Notes: a model not told the origin generated them from the sequence alone. A DNA stretch of 56,770 nucleotides from Wenyingzhuangia sp. (GCA_020628175.1 JAHDFK010000005.1:1-56770); one strand, 5' to 3'; numbered from the stretch's first letter, positions 8,371 through 17,868 are shown. Numbers and translations are program-made.

Positions 8371-9639
8371 CTAATCTTCCTTTTTCTGAAAATATCTAAC
8401 ATAATCTACCTTCATACTTGTACCATCAATAGCATCTGTAACTTCTCCCCCTATTCTAGCTCTTAGAATCGCCAAACTTAATAAGATGTTTGTTTTTGCA
8501 TGACAAAGCTTATTCTCTTCTTCTCTAATCAATTCTCCATCAAAATAGAATTTAAACTCAGTAGGAGTCCATAAAAATCCATAGGTATGGTAGTCTTTTG
8601 AAAAATCATCTCCTTCTTCCGTATCAAAATGAGCAAGTTCTACCCATTCCTTGTCTTTCAAATATTCTATTTTATAATTTGTAATTAGGTTATACCATGT
8701 TTCAGTATTTTTTGTCCAAGCATTTGTAAATTGAATACATCCTATATCTACTGCTTTCTTAAATTTTAACGTAATCCATTTTTCTCCTTTAATCTGAGAG
8801 ATCCATTCATTATTGGCACCTCTAACTACTCCATCAACTACATTTTGTGGATCAGTATTTCTTTCTCCTTTAAATGCATATTTTCCACTTGCTTCAACTT
8901 TGACATTCTTCTTTGCTGCATGGTTTACAAGCTCGCTATAGTTATCTGCATCTTGTGGACGCCTAGGATTTTTGGGGTATCCTTTTTCTGTTGGTGCGTA
9001 CACAAAGATTTCTCCCATATTTATTTTTTTTCCGTGCCTAGAAGAAATTCTTACTTTCTTTGTTTGTATTGGAGTTTTTAAAATATGAGAATAACTGTCT
9101 TTAGGAATTTTACTTCCAAAGAAAAAAGGTTCTGGATCATCTTCATGATGCCCATGTTCATCTTTATCCGTCCAATTATGAATATTCGTGTTTACCTTAT
9201 TGGGGTAATGCCCTTCATTAACATCTAACTCAAAAGCTTTTTCTCCTTCTGGCACACCATTTTTAGGCCACATCCAAAAAGAATTGTTTGTTCCTGTAGC
9301 TCCTGCATATTTATACTTGGCCTCGAAATAACCATACCCAAAATCTTCTTTCGTCCAAATATTCCCACAGGTCCAATCTTGCCCTCCTCTACTTTCTTTC
9401 TTCGCTTTTAATTCTAAAATACCATCATGTACTTCGGCATTTTCTCTCCAGCGACTGCATAAAACGTATGCTCCTCCTGATTTAGAGTTTTGAGAATTCC
9501 AACGTTGGTCTAAATCAGCATCAGTTCCATTAAACTCTTCACTCCAACTTAATTCATAATTTTCTTTTATTTCTTTTGGTAATTGTGCCCAACTAGAAAT
9601 AATACCGAACATAAATATTAGGATTATAGCCTTTTTCAT
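8371..9639 (-). CDS. GH16-family endo-galactanase with an inserted discoidin-like domain
   Basis: A 422-residue secreted enzyme (signal peptide about 1-18, ending SWAQ). The GH16 fold begins at about 28 (SWSEEFNG) and has the ExDxxE catalytic signature as Glu137, Asp139, Glu142 (FELDVNEG), with the flanking aromatic-rich clefts FGYGYFEA and NNSFWMWP. At about 175-343 it is interrupted by a F5/8-type C (discoidin) domain, after which GH16 resumes (HTYGFLWTPTEFKFYFDG). GH16 enzymes cut beta-1,4 or beta-1,3 links in agars, carrageenans and glucans; GH117 next door points to agarose or porphyran oligosaccharides. No lipobox or T9SS tail, so a periplasmic site is likely. Last gene of the five-gene operon, 6 bp after GH117. 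Confidence 0.85.
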   Translation of the reverse strand: MKKAIILIFMFGIISSWAQLPKEIKENYELSWSEEFNGTDADLDQRWNSQNSKSGGAYVLCSRWRENAEVHDGILELKAKKESRGGQDWTCGNIWTKEDFGYGYFEAKYKYAGATGTNNSFWMWPKNGVPEGEKAFELDVNEGHYPNKVNTNIHNWTDKDEHGHHEDDPEPFFFGSKIPKDSYSHILKTPIQTKKVRISSRHGKKINMGEIFVYAPTEKGYPKNPRRPQDADNYSELVNHAAKKNVKVEASGKYAFKGERNTDPQNVVDGVVRGANNEWISQIKGEKWITLKFKKAVDIGCIQFTNAWTKNTETWYNLITNYKIEYLKDKEWVELAHFDTEEGDDFSKDYHTYGFLWTPTEFKFYFDGELIREEENKLCHAKTNILLSLAILRARIGGEVTDAIDGTSMKVDYVRYFQKKED

Positions 9640-9645
9640 AAGAAA

Positions 9646-10977
9646 TTATTTTGAACTTAAAATTTTAGCATTATCAGTATGAATTCTTTCAATTTGATTT
9701 TTACTTAAAGGTTTTGAAAAGAATACCTCTTTTTTGAACTTGGTCTGTGTCTGCTTTAACTTAAGGTCTTTAACATCTAAACTTAAATCACAATCAAACC
9801 TTCCAAGGATAGTATGATCCTTACTCCAATCATCAGCGGCATTATCAAAATGCGATAGCCCCCAAGTAATCCCTCTACCATTTCCATTACTATCAAAGGC
9901 GTCTGGTACACAAGGCCCTGCTGCAATAGGTAATAAAGCTGTTACCGAAGCAACACTGAAATTAACACCATCTGGAGCATACTGAATGGTATTAGCTTCA
10001 TTACCATTTCGAGTAGCTATGGTTGCAATCCCTTCTTCGAAAGGAAAATATGCAGTTTCATGACTAGAATTTAATATTGGATTTAATGGGTGTTTTTCAA
10101 AAGGTCCCAAAGGATTGTCTGCTATAGCTAAACCATTTACACATAAATAATCTGGTCGATCTCCAAAGGCAGCTTTGTAATACAAATAGATTTTCCCTTT
10201 ATATACCAATGGATAAGGATCGTGAATTGAAAATTGATCCCACGTTCCTGGCTTTCCATTTTCAACCACAATTTTATTTAAGGGTGTCCACGGTCCATCA
10301 GGAGAATCTGCATACGAAACGGTTACAGGGCAGTGATCTCCTTTTTTCCCACTAGCTTCCATAAATCCTTGATAATACAGATAGTACTTTCCCTTAAACT
10401 TTAAAACATCTGGAGTAGCTACTGAACGCCATCCCACTAAAGGTTTAGAGGGGCGTGATACCGCTAAACCTTGCTCTTCCCAAGTAAATCCATCTTTACT
10501 AGTAGCGTACCATATTTCACATAAATCCCAGTCCGCTGAAGGAATTTCATCTGTAGATAAATGTGCATTTCCGTAACCTACTGGTGGGTATTTTGTGTGC
10601 CTTTTGGTATACCAAACGTAGTATTTTCCATTTTCAATAATAATCTTGGAAGGGTCTCTACGAGAGATTGTTCCATCTCCACCATTGTAATCAAATCCTT
10701 TTAATGGGGTATAGGCAAAACTCGTAAACAACTCATTATCTTCAGGGCGAGGTGTTTTATAATCTGTATACAATCGTTCCATAGCTTTACTTAACGGACG
10801 ATCGGGCTTTGTTTGAGGAATATCCCAAGGGAAACCACCGTAATTTTTTTTCCTTTCTAAAGAAGATATCTCTTGCTCTGTTGATTTACTTTTTTCACTT
10901 TTTTCTTTTGCCCCAGAATCACATGAAATCAATTGAATTGTCACGATCAAAGCAAATATGATTTTAACTATCTTCAT
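9646..10977 (-). CDS. GH117 exo-alpha-1,3-(3,6-anhydro)-L-galactosidase lipoprotein
   Basis: A 443-residue five-bladed propeller enzyme. The lipobox LISC places the lipidated Cys at 19, so it is membrane-anchored on the periplasmic side or outside. SxAxxR (Ser63, Ala65, Arg68) is the N-terminal signature of GH117 tied to dimerisation. Asp108 (RRDPSK), Asp253 (IHDPYP) and His306-Glu307 (SSHETAY) match the catalytic and metal-site positions of the family. GH117 releases 3,6-anhydro-L-galactose from the non-reducing end of neoagaro-oligosaccharides. It follows GH2 by 60 bp and precedes GH16 by 6 bp. This gene is the main reason to call the locus agar- or porphyran-directed. Confidence 0.9.
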   Translation of the reverse strand: MKIVKIIFALIVTIQLISCDSGAKEKSEKSKSTEQEISSLERKKNYGGFPWDIPQTKPDRPLSKAMERLYTDYKTPRPEDNELFTSFAYTPLKGFDYNGGDGTISRRDPSKIIIENGKYYVWYTKRHTKYPPVGYGNAHLSTDEIPSADWDLCEIWYATSKDGFTWEEQGLAVSRPSKPLVGWRSVATPDVLKFKGKYYLYYQGFMEASGKKGDHCPVTVSYADSPDGPWTPLNKIVVENGKPGTWDQFSIHDPYPLVYKGKIYLYYKAAFGDRPDYLCVNGLAIADNPLGPFEKHPLNPILNSSHETAYFPFEEGIATIATRNGNEANTIQYAPDGVNFSVASVTALLPIAAGPCVPDAFDSNGNGRGITWGLSHFDNAADDWSKDHTILGRFDCDLSLDVKDLKLKQTQTKFKKEVFFSKPLSKNQIERIHTDNAKILSSK

Positions 10978-11037
10978 TATTTTGATTTTAGTTTACTACT
11001 ATTTATCCAATATATTTTCTTAACCAAAAATTTAAGA

Positions 11038-12771
11038 TTAAGGCTTTATAGACTTTAGTTGCCAATTTTTATTTATCTCTTGAATTTGATAATATGCCTT
11101 TTTCTTTTCTCTATTTTCGCTTACCACTCCCCATTCTCTAAAACCATATTTTGGTGTTCCTTTATAGTTACTTCGGTAATCATTATATGACCATAGAGAT
11201 ATCCCTACTAAATAGGGGAACTCCTTCAATTTTTTTAAATCTGCTATTAGCTCTTTTGATAATTCAGAATCTGGAGCTGGGCCTATTTGAGACCTTCCTA
11301 TTTCAGACATAAAAATGGGTTTCTCTGGAAACTTTTTATGTGTTTTAGTTACAGCCTTAACAGCATCTCCGTAAGAATTGATACAAATAAAATCCAGTTT
11401 TTCAAATGGTTCATTTGTTAAGTTAGCATTATCACCATAGGCCGTAAGACTTACATAAGTCTTTAAACGTGTTTGATCTAATTCTTCAACATAATCCAAC
11501 ATCGAATCGATATATTCATATTGATCTTTAGTAAGTGTTTTTTCTGCCCACTCACCTTCTGGGTCTCTTAGTTCGTTACCTACACTCCAACCTATTACAG
11601 AAGGGTGATTAAAATCTCTTTCGATCATTTCGCGCATCCATTTTTTGGCAAGAGGGTTATCTTTAAAAGTTTGTGGATCATCATCACCCCAAACAGGTAT
11701 TTCTTGAATTAAAAGATACCCTTCTCTATCGCAAAAATCCAAAAGGGTCTTGGATAGTGGAGCATGCATTAATCTCGAAAATCGTCCCCCTAGAGCTTTA
11801 ATATCTTTCATATCCGCTTCTACAATATGTTTAGGTTCTGTATTTCCATATTTTGGGTGATCATGAACTCTATTTAGTCCATTTTCACGTAGTGGTTTAT
11901 TATTCAAAAAAAGCTGTTCCCCTCTAGCTTCAATTTTTCGAATTCCAAAATTATCTGTAAGTGTGTGGACTATTTTTCCATTAACTTCTAGTTTAGAAAT
12001 TAACTTATACAAATTAGGATCCTCTAAATCCCATAGCTTATAAAGGTTCAAATCTGCAGGGTAACTCATTTTAGTTTCTATAGTACCTAATGAAGAAATC
12101 GTAACAGGCACCTCTCCCAACAATGTCTCATCTATATAGGACATCACTTTCACTTCATTATTCTCATTACTAAGATTTTCAATAGCATGTTTAATTACAA
12201 AAGAAACTTGTCCCTTCTCAAAATCTGGTGTTGCATCTATGTGTTGATATTTCATTCTAGCTTTATCAAATGCTTCCAATGAAACAGTACGACTAATACC
12301 ACCCCAAGCCCACCAAGCTCCACGTTTGTAGGAGTTGTCAGCCATCACAACTAATTCATTAGGCTGATCTGGTAATAATTCTTGATTAATATTGAATTCA
12401 AATGGGGTATAACCACCAACATGTTTTCCTAATAATTTTCCATTCAACCAAACTTTTGCCGTTTGGTATACCGCTCCAAAATGGATTTGAATATGTCTAT
12501 CCGACCAAGAGCTAGGCACTTCAAAAGTACGTTTGTAAAACCCTTTACCACTATAATTACTGTACTTTTCGGTAGTATCCCAATTTCCTGGCACAGTAAT
12601 AGAATCCCATACTTTTATTGCTTTTTGTTGTTCATAGGTTTCAACACCTTCTGAAGCTAAAAATTGCCAAGTACCATCTAAAGATATTTTAGTATCTATG
12701 GGTTCACTAGCACATGATAATAGGCCAGTAAAGATGAAAAAGCTTAAAAATAACTTATAAAAATAATCCAT
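11038..12771 (-). CDS. GH2-family beta-galactosidase-like lipoprotein
   Basis: A 577-residue enzyme with lipobox LLSC (Cys at 20). The order is a GH2 sugar-binding jelly roll (about 28-170; FYKRTFEVP, KVWLNGKLLGKHVGGYTPFE), an Ig-like domain (about 175-275) and a TIM barrel (about 280-570). Glu400 in SVGNEL is the predicted acid/base and Glu490 in FMSEIG the nucleophile. It ends after the barrel and is thus far shorter than LacZ; the size fits beta-glucuronidase-like or exo-beta-galactosidase members in marine glycan loci. Likely role: removal of beta-galactose from oligosaccharides made by GH16. It lies 12 bp after the FAD enzyme. Confidence 0.85.
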   Translation of the reverse strand: MDYFYKLFLSFFIFTGLLSCASEPIDTKISLDGTWQFLASEGVETYEQQKAIKVWDSITVPGNWDTTEKYSNYSGKGFYKRTFEVPSSWSDRHIQIHFGAVYQTAKVWLNGKLLGKHVGGYTPFEFNINQELLPDQPNELVVMADNSYKRGAWWAWGGISRTVSLEAFDKARMKYQHIDATPDFEKGQVSFVIKHAIENLSNENNEVKVMSYIDETLLGEVPVTISSLGTIETKMSYPADLNLYKLWDLEDPNLYKLISKLEVNGKIVHTLTDNFGIRKIEARGEQLFLNNKPLRENGLNRVHDHPKYGNTEPKHIVEADMKDIKALGGRFSRLMHAPLSKTLLDFCDREGYLLIQEIPVWGDDDPQTFKDNPLAKKWMREMIERDFNHPSVIGWSVGNELRDPEGEWAEKTLTKDQYEYIDSMLDYVEELDQTRLKTYVSLTAYGDNANLTNEPFEKLDFICINSYGDAVKAVTKTHKKFPEKPIFMSEIGRSQIGPAPDSELSKELIADLKKLKEFPYLVGISLWSYNDYRSNYKGTPKYGFREWGVVSENREKKKAYYQIQEINKNWQLKSIKP

Positions 12772-12783
12772 TTTAATATTAAA

Positions 12784-15063
12784 TTATGCTACAAAAACCT
12801 CAAATAATGCAGCCGGAACTGATTTTGAAGGGTGTTCAAGCTTTATACGTAATCCTTTGGTATTGATTGATTCTTCCAATACTATAGTATTAATAGTCTG
12901 GTAATTCCCTTTCTTTTCGAAAAGTAAATCACCTTCTGCACTATATATTTTATAAGTATTGATACAAAAAGGGATGATATCTTCTGGGTGACCATATTGT
13001 ACGGTTTCCATAGCATGGTCATAATCTGTATCAAAAAACAACTTAATTTGTTCTATGTTTTGCGCTTCTTCCCAATTAATAATTACCTCTGGAGTAGTAT
13101 CATTAAAATCTGCTACCCATGCATTAGTACCTTTCCAAGGTCTAACATAACCATTACCTAAATTAGAGGTTTCATAGATCTCTAAAGCTGGCTCTATATT
13201 TAATGCAATATTTTTCCCTTCTGGTCTTCTATTAGGAATCCAAAATTCAAAAGCATCAACGCCAATACCATCTGGGGGTGTTTGTTTCCCAGTATTAGAT
13301 ACCTTTTTGTTTACTCCATTAAAGGCAGTCATTATACCTGTAATTAATTGATCACTTTCTTGTAATTCTAACTTTTCATTCGCCATAAAAGTGACAAAAA
13401 CATAGCTGCTTTCTGATATTATAGCTTCAAAACTAAATTCTATGGTTTGTTCTCCCTTTTCAATGGAAATTATTTTTTGTTCTAATATAATTTCAGGAGT
13501 ATAATTATAGGCTAACTCTGATATACGCAATTGCACTTCTAATTGAGTGGCTTCTTCTGCTTTTATAGTTACTTTAAAACTATACGTTGTATCTACTTTT
13601 AAAGGCAGCAATTGTGCTACAGAAATATCAAGTGGCAACCAATTACCATTAGGTTCTAGTTGAGAAATTTTTAATGTAGAACTTGCCGTTACAGCAGCTT
13701 TATTTAATAAATTACTTTTGGTCTGTATAGGAATATTACAAATACTTTGCCCATCAATATTCAGTTGATTTTGCAGTGTTTTTATTCTTCCTTCTTCTAG
13801 GATTTGTGCTGGCAGCACCTTTTCGGAAGTACACATAGCCGCAGCTGTACCAACTGCTTGAGCTCCAAACCCACAAGTTAACATAACTCGAGTAGATCCA
13901 AAAGCAACATGCGAAGCACTGATAATACGACCTGCTAGGAATAGGTTATTAATATTCTTGCTTACAAAGCTTCTATAAGGAATATCATATACCCCTTTAG
14001 AATGCCATTGCGTACAACCAGAAAGTTCGCTATAAATTCCATCCGCAGGATGCAAATCTAGTGCCCATCCTCCAAATGCGATAGCATCATCAAAGGTTTC
14101 TTGACCTAAAACATCTTGTTGTTTCATCATGTATAAACCTTCAAAGCGCCTGCTTTCTCGCTTTCCTGGAATATTCGCTACCCATTCTAAATCTAGATTT
14201 TCTACACCTTCAAACTCTCCCGAATTTTTAATGTAATTCCATACCCCATAAATTACTTTCCAAAGTTCCCATTTGATTTCTTCAGTTTCATGAATGGTAT
14301 CTTTTCTTCCTCCAAATTCGAACCACCAAAAATTACACCCTTTATGATTCTTTCGAATCAATTTATGACGTGGTATATCGTTAATATCTTGTAATGCATA
14401 TGAAGGTGCTACATATTTTACAGACTTATCCGATTCTTTACTATAGAAAAACATGGAATGGCCTAATAACTGACCATAGGATTCGTCTGGGGCGAAAAGC
14501 TCTCCGAATTCTTCTTTCGACTCTGCTCCAATTCTAAAACTTGCTCCCGATTTGAAACCTACAATTCCATCCCCCGAAGCATCACAAAATAGTGGAGCTT
14601 CTATATCATATTCTGTAGAATTTTGGCTATTAAAAGCCTTAACAGATTTAATAGTGTGATCATCTGATTTTTCAACATCACTAACCGCTGTATTTAATAG
14701 TAATGTAATATTAGGTTCGTTTATTACTTTTTCTAATAAAACAGTATCGAAAATAATAGGGTTTCCTTCTTTATTACGGTATAAATTTTCTACCATAATC
14801 TCATCGATAAGTCCTCCTTCACGAGACCATCGATTGTTATTTCCCATATGTGAAGTTGCTCCTAAAGCCCACAATCGAACTTCAGATGATGCATTACCTC
14901 CTAATACAGGTCGATCTTGGATCAAAATCGTTTTTGTTCCTTTTCTTGCTGCGGATATAGCTGCACATACTCCAGCTAAACCACCACCCACTACTACAAA
15001 ATCAGTACTATACTTTTTGAGTTTGTTTTCTCTACCTTCTTGACTAAATGCTTCTGTAATCAC
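12784..15063 (-). CDS. FAD-dependent oxidoreductase with discoidin-like C-terminus
   Basis: A 759-residue flavoprotein of the FAD_oxidored type often found in polysaccharide loci. The dinucleotide fold starts at about 22 with VVVGGGLAGVCAA; the RPVLGGNASSEVR and DASGDGIVGF segments are typical of the family. After about 470 comes a beta-sandwich, and about 600-759 resembles a F5/8-type C domain. No signal peptide is seen, so it should act in the cytoplasm, unlike its hydrolase neighbours. The start is GTG at 15063, two bases after the symporter stop, which implies translational coupling. Substrate is unknown; oxidation of the sugar brought in by the symporter is an inference. Confidence 0.8.
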   Translation of the reverse strand: MITEAFSQEGRENKLKKYSTDFVVVGGGLAGVCAAISAARKGTKTILIQDRPVLGGNASSEVRLWALGATSHMGNNNRWSREGGLIDEIMVENLYRNKEGNPIIFDTVLLEKVINEPNITLLLNTAVSDVEKSDDHTIKSVKAFNSQNSTEYDIEAPLFCDASGDGIVGFKSGASFRIGAESKEEFGELFAPDESYGQLLGHSMFFYSKESDKSVKYVAPSYALQDINDIPRHKLIRKNHKGCNFWWFEFGGRKDTIHETEEIKWELWKVIYGVWNYIKNSGEFEGVENLDLEWVANIPGKRESRRFEGLYMMKQQDVLGQETFDDAIAFGGWALDLHPADGIYSELSGCTQWHSKGVYDIPYRSFVSKNINNLFLAGRIISASHVAFGSTRVMLTCGFGAQAVGTAAAMCTSEKVLPAQILEEGRIKTLQNQLNIDGQSICNIPIQTKSNLLNKAAVTASSTLKISQLEPNGNWLPLDISVAQLLPLKVDTTYSFKVTIKAEEATQLEVQLRISELAYNYTPEIILEQKIISIEKGEQTIEFSFEAIISESSYVFVTFMANEKLELQESDQLITGIMTAFNGVNKKVSNTGKQTPPDGIGVDAFEFWIPNRRPEGKNIALNIEPALEIYETSNLGNGYVRPWKGTNAWVADFNDTTPEVIINWEEAQNIEQIKLFFDTDYDHAMETVQYGHPEDIIPFCINTYKIYSAEGDLLFEKKGNYQTINTIVLEESINTKGLRIKLEHPSKSVPAALFEVFVA

Positions 15064-15065
15064 TA

Positions 15066-16706
15066 TTAGCTTATATCTCTATTATTATATATGATAAAAA
15101 TCCCTAGGATTAGAACGATTATTCCAACGGCTCCAACAATTAATATACCTACATTGGCAAAAAAAGTAAGTACCAATATCAATAGTCCAATTGTACTAAT
15201 ACCCATTCCGATAATACGTCCACCTCGTTTATTACTGTTTTCTTTGCTTTTAGTTTTGGAAGAGACAACCTCTTCACTATAATTCACCACAACTGCTTCT
15301 TTTCCTTGGAAATACTTAAATAATTCTATGGCTATTAACAAAACAATAGGAATACCAACCCCCATTATCATTTCAGTAGTTCTATCTAATGAAATCTCTA
15401 ACCACTGTGGTGCCAAAAATTTTAAAAAGGCATTCACGAAAAGTGAAATAATCGTAACAACTAACGTGCTAACACCTGTAGATCTTTTAGAAAACAAAGC
15501 CCATAATGGTGGTAAAAACATTGCTGCTCCAGTCAATGCGGCAATACTCATAACTACTTCTACTATTCCTCCCATTAAAGGAACTAATAATGCTACAAAA
15601 ATGGTTAATAAACCAAGTATTACTGTAGCTAACCTTCCTACTTTAACAAGCTTTTCGTTAGAAGAATTAGGAAACAATAGCCTATAAATATCATTTGTTA
15701 TAACTCCTGCGGATATATTTAAGGTTGTATTTACGGAACTTGAAGTTGCGAATACCATACCTCCTAACATTAATCCTAACATTCCTACAGGCATTACTTC
15801 TTTACACATTAATAAATAAGCGCCTTCATCTGCTAAATTTGTTAAATCGGGATTTAACACTCTATAAATCATTGGCGGTAGCATCCAAATTAGCGGACTT
15901 ATAGTATATAAACCTCCAAAAAGCCATCCTACTTTTTTGGCATCTTTAGGAGTAGCTACACTAGTATAGCGTTGAACATACGCCCAATTCCCTGCAATAA
16001 AAAACAAATTATACAATCCAAATGCTATCAAAAAAGGTACTGAATATTCTTCATTTACTAGATTAAAAAAGTTTTCTGGAGCCTTTTCTATAAATATATC
16101 AATTCCTCCTACCTTTTTAAATGACAGTGGTAATACTATAAACACTGCTGCGGTCAATACTACAAATTGAAGAACGTCTGTTACAATTACCGCCCAAAGC
16201 CCTCCTATAGCAGTATATATTAAGATCAAAACACCTAATACGATGATACTTGTGGTAATAGGAATACCTGTGGAGACCTCCACAATTTTTGCTACGGGAT
16301 ATAAAAATGCCCCAGTAGTAAATAAGGATACGAATAAAAATAAATAGGTATACACTTTTTGTGTTTGTAAACCCAAACGTTTCGTAATAAATGAAGCTAC
16401 TGTAATCTCTTTAGTTTTTTGCCATTTGGGAGCTATAAAAAAACCAATAATAATTCCTGCTATTGCCATAGTCCATTGAATAGAAATGGCTACCCAACCA
16501 CTCGAATAAGCTATAGATCCCCATACAACAAAAGTACCTGCTGAGAAAAAACTCATAAAGAGAGACAATCCACTCATCCACCACGGTAAAGCACCTCCCG
16601 CTGCAAAAAATGAACTAACATCTTTTCCTGATTTTGAAAAACTAATTCCGCACACAAAAATAAGTACGGTAAAAAGTAGAATAACAATAATATCAATAGA
16701 ATTCAT
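15066..16706 (-). CDS. Sodium:solute symporter (SSS family), sugar uptake
   Basis: A 546-residue inner-membrane protein with about 13-14 helices and SSS features (SKSGKDVSSFFAAGGALPWW near the N-terminus, then the GGLWAVIVTDVLQFVVL segment at about 168-185). It resembles sugar or sialic acid symporters driven by Na+. It is the first gene of the minus-strand operon, directly downstream of three LacI-type operators. As the only transporter in the cluster it probably brings in a monosaccharide or small product of GH117/GH2 action. Specificity cannot be read from the sequence. Confidence 0.88.
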   Translation of the reverse strand: MNSIDIIVILLFTVLIFVCGISFSKSGKDVSSFFAAGGALPWWMSGLSLFMSFFSAGTFVVWGSIAYSSGWVAISIQWTMAIAGIIIGFFIAPKWQKTKEITVASFITKRLGLQTQKVYTYLFLFVSLFTTGAFLYPVAKIVEVSTGIPITTSIIVLGVLILIYTAIGGLWAVIVTDVLQFVVLTAAVFIVLPLSFKKVGGIDIFIEKAPENFFNLVNEEYSVPFLIAFGLYNLFFIAGNWAYVQRYTSVATPKDAKKVGWLFGGLYTISPLIWMLPPMIYRVLNPDLTNLADEGAYLLMCKEVMPVGMLGLMLGGMVFATSSSVNTTLNISAGVITNDIYRLLFPNSSNEKLVKVGRLATVILGLLTIFVALLVPLMGGIVEVVMSIAALTGAAMFLPPLWALFSKRSTGVSTLVVTIISLFVNAFLKFLAPQWLEISLDRTTEMIMGVGIPIVLLIAIELFKYFQGKEAVVVNYSEEVVSSKTKSKENSNKRGGRIIGMGISTIGLLILVLTFFANVGILIVGAVGIIVLILGIFIIYNNRDIS

Positions 16707-16773
16707 GAATACATATTTATGACAATTTAATAAGTTTAAAAATGAACTTGTATCGTTTACGTTGATAAAACCA

Positions 16774-16815
16774 TCGGAAACGTTTTCGGAAACGTTATTT
16801 TTTTTCGGAAACGTT
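16774..16815. promoter_or_regulatory. Three LacI-type operators in the divergent promoter region
   Basis: TCGGAAACGTT occurs three times in the same orientation at 16774-16784, 16786-16796 and 16805-16815. Two copies contain the perfect palindrome AAACGTTT with the central CG that LacI/GalR proteins recognise. They sit between the symporter operon (start 16706) and the lacI-type gene (start 16858), so one protein could control both directions. Confidence 0.75.
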
Positions 16816-16827
16816 TTTTATTTTTTA

Positions 16828-16835
16828 TACATTTG
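16828..16835 (+). promoter_or_regulatory. -7 element of the LacI-type gene
   Basis: TACATTTG matches TAnnTTTG 23 bp before the ATG. The third operator covers the expected -33 position, consistent with autorepression. Confidence 0.5.
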
Positions 16836-16857
16836 AAAGATAAAAATTCTATTTTTC

Positions 16858-17868
16858 ATGAAGTATATTACCATAAAAGATATTGCTAAAGAATTAAATG
16901 TCGCTGTATCTACGGTTTCACGAGCCTTTAATGATAAATATGATATTAGACCCGAAACTAGAGATCGTATTCTAAAAAAGGCCTCTGAAATGGGGTACCG
17001 CCCCAATCCTATTGCAAGAAAACTGGTACAACAACGTAGCTTTAACATCGGTATTATTATTCCTGAGTTTGAAAATTCTTTCTTTCCACAAGTAATTATA
17101 GGAGCACAAGAAATTTTGTACCAACACAACTACCAAGTTCTTATTATGCAGTCTAACGAATCGGTTGACTTGGAAATTATGAATGCCAAAACCTTAGTTG
17201 ACAATATGGTAGATGGGCTTATCATTTCTCTATCAGGTGTAGGAGATAATTTATCCTATTACAAAGAGTTAGCCGAAAAGAAAATGCCACTAGTTTTTTT
17301 TAATCGTGTTCCCGAAAACATAGAAGCTTCAAAAGTTGTTTTTGATGATTACAAATGGGCTTTTTTCGCTACTGAACATTTAATTCATCAAGGGTTTAAA
17401 GATATTCTTTTTATATCTGGTACTGATAACCTTATGCTTTCAAAAAATAGACAAAAAGGTTATAATGATGCCCATAAAAAACATCGAATTCCAACAGGTG
17501 AAAAAATAACTTGTGGTTTTTCAATGAAAGATGGTGATCAAATAGCCAAAAAATTAATTTCTGAAAATAACATTCCTAGGGCTATACTTGCGGCTAATGA
17601 TGCCTGCGCCATTGGAATGATACGCGTTTTTAAAGATTCTGGTTTTAGAATTCCTGAAGATATTGCTATAGTAGGTTTTTCCGAAACCAAAATGGCTGCT
17701 CATATTTCCCCAACATTAACCTCTGTTGAACAACCTACTTATGAAATAGGTAAAGCAGCTGCCCAATTACTTTTAGAACAAGTTCAAAACAAAGGAATTC
17801 ACATCCCTCAAACTATTGTATTAAATGGTCGATTAAATGTAAGAGAATCCTCTGTTGTTTTGAGTTGA
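16858..17868 (+). CDS. LacI/GalR-family transcriptional regulator
   Basis: A 336-residue regulator. Residues 3-50 are a classical LacI HTH and hinge (ITIKDIAKELNVAVSTVSRA, then MGYRPNPIARKL); about 58-330 is a periplasmic-binding-protein-like sugar-sensing domain (NIGIIIPEFENSFF; AILAANDACAIGM; DIAIVGFSE). It is divergent from the symporter/GH operon with three operators between them, so it most likely represses that operon and itself until a galactan-derived sugar binds. It is a second regulator besides the membrane-bound AraC type. The inducer is not determinable here. Confidence 0.9.
   Translation: MKYITIKDIAKELNVAVSTVSRAFNDKYDIRPETRDRILKKASEMGYRPNPIARKLVQQRSFNIGIIIPEFENSFFPQVIIGAQEILYQHNYQVLIMQSNESVDLEIMNAKTLVDNMVDGLIISLSGVGDNLSYYKELAEKKMPLVFFNRVPENIEASKVVFDDYKWAFFATEHLIHQGFKDILFISGTDNLMLSKNRQKGYNDAHKKHRIPTGEKITCGFSMKDGDQIAKKLISENNIPRAILAANDACAIGMIRVFKDSGFRIPEDIAIVGFSETKMAAHISPTLTSVEQPTYEIGKAAAQLLLEQVQNKGIHIPQTIVLNGRLNVRESSVVLS

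Noticed and set aside
15091..15687. Open frames on the plus strand opposite the symporter
   Set aside because: They mirror the hydrophobic coding strand, have no start context and no recognisable domains; the SSS frame is clearly the real one.
16818..17129. 103-codon minus-strand frame opposite the LacI-type gene
   Set aside because: It covers the HTH-coding region of a well-supported regulator and has no family features.
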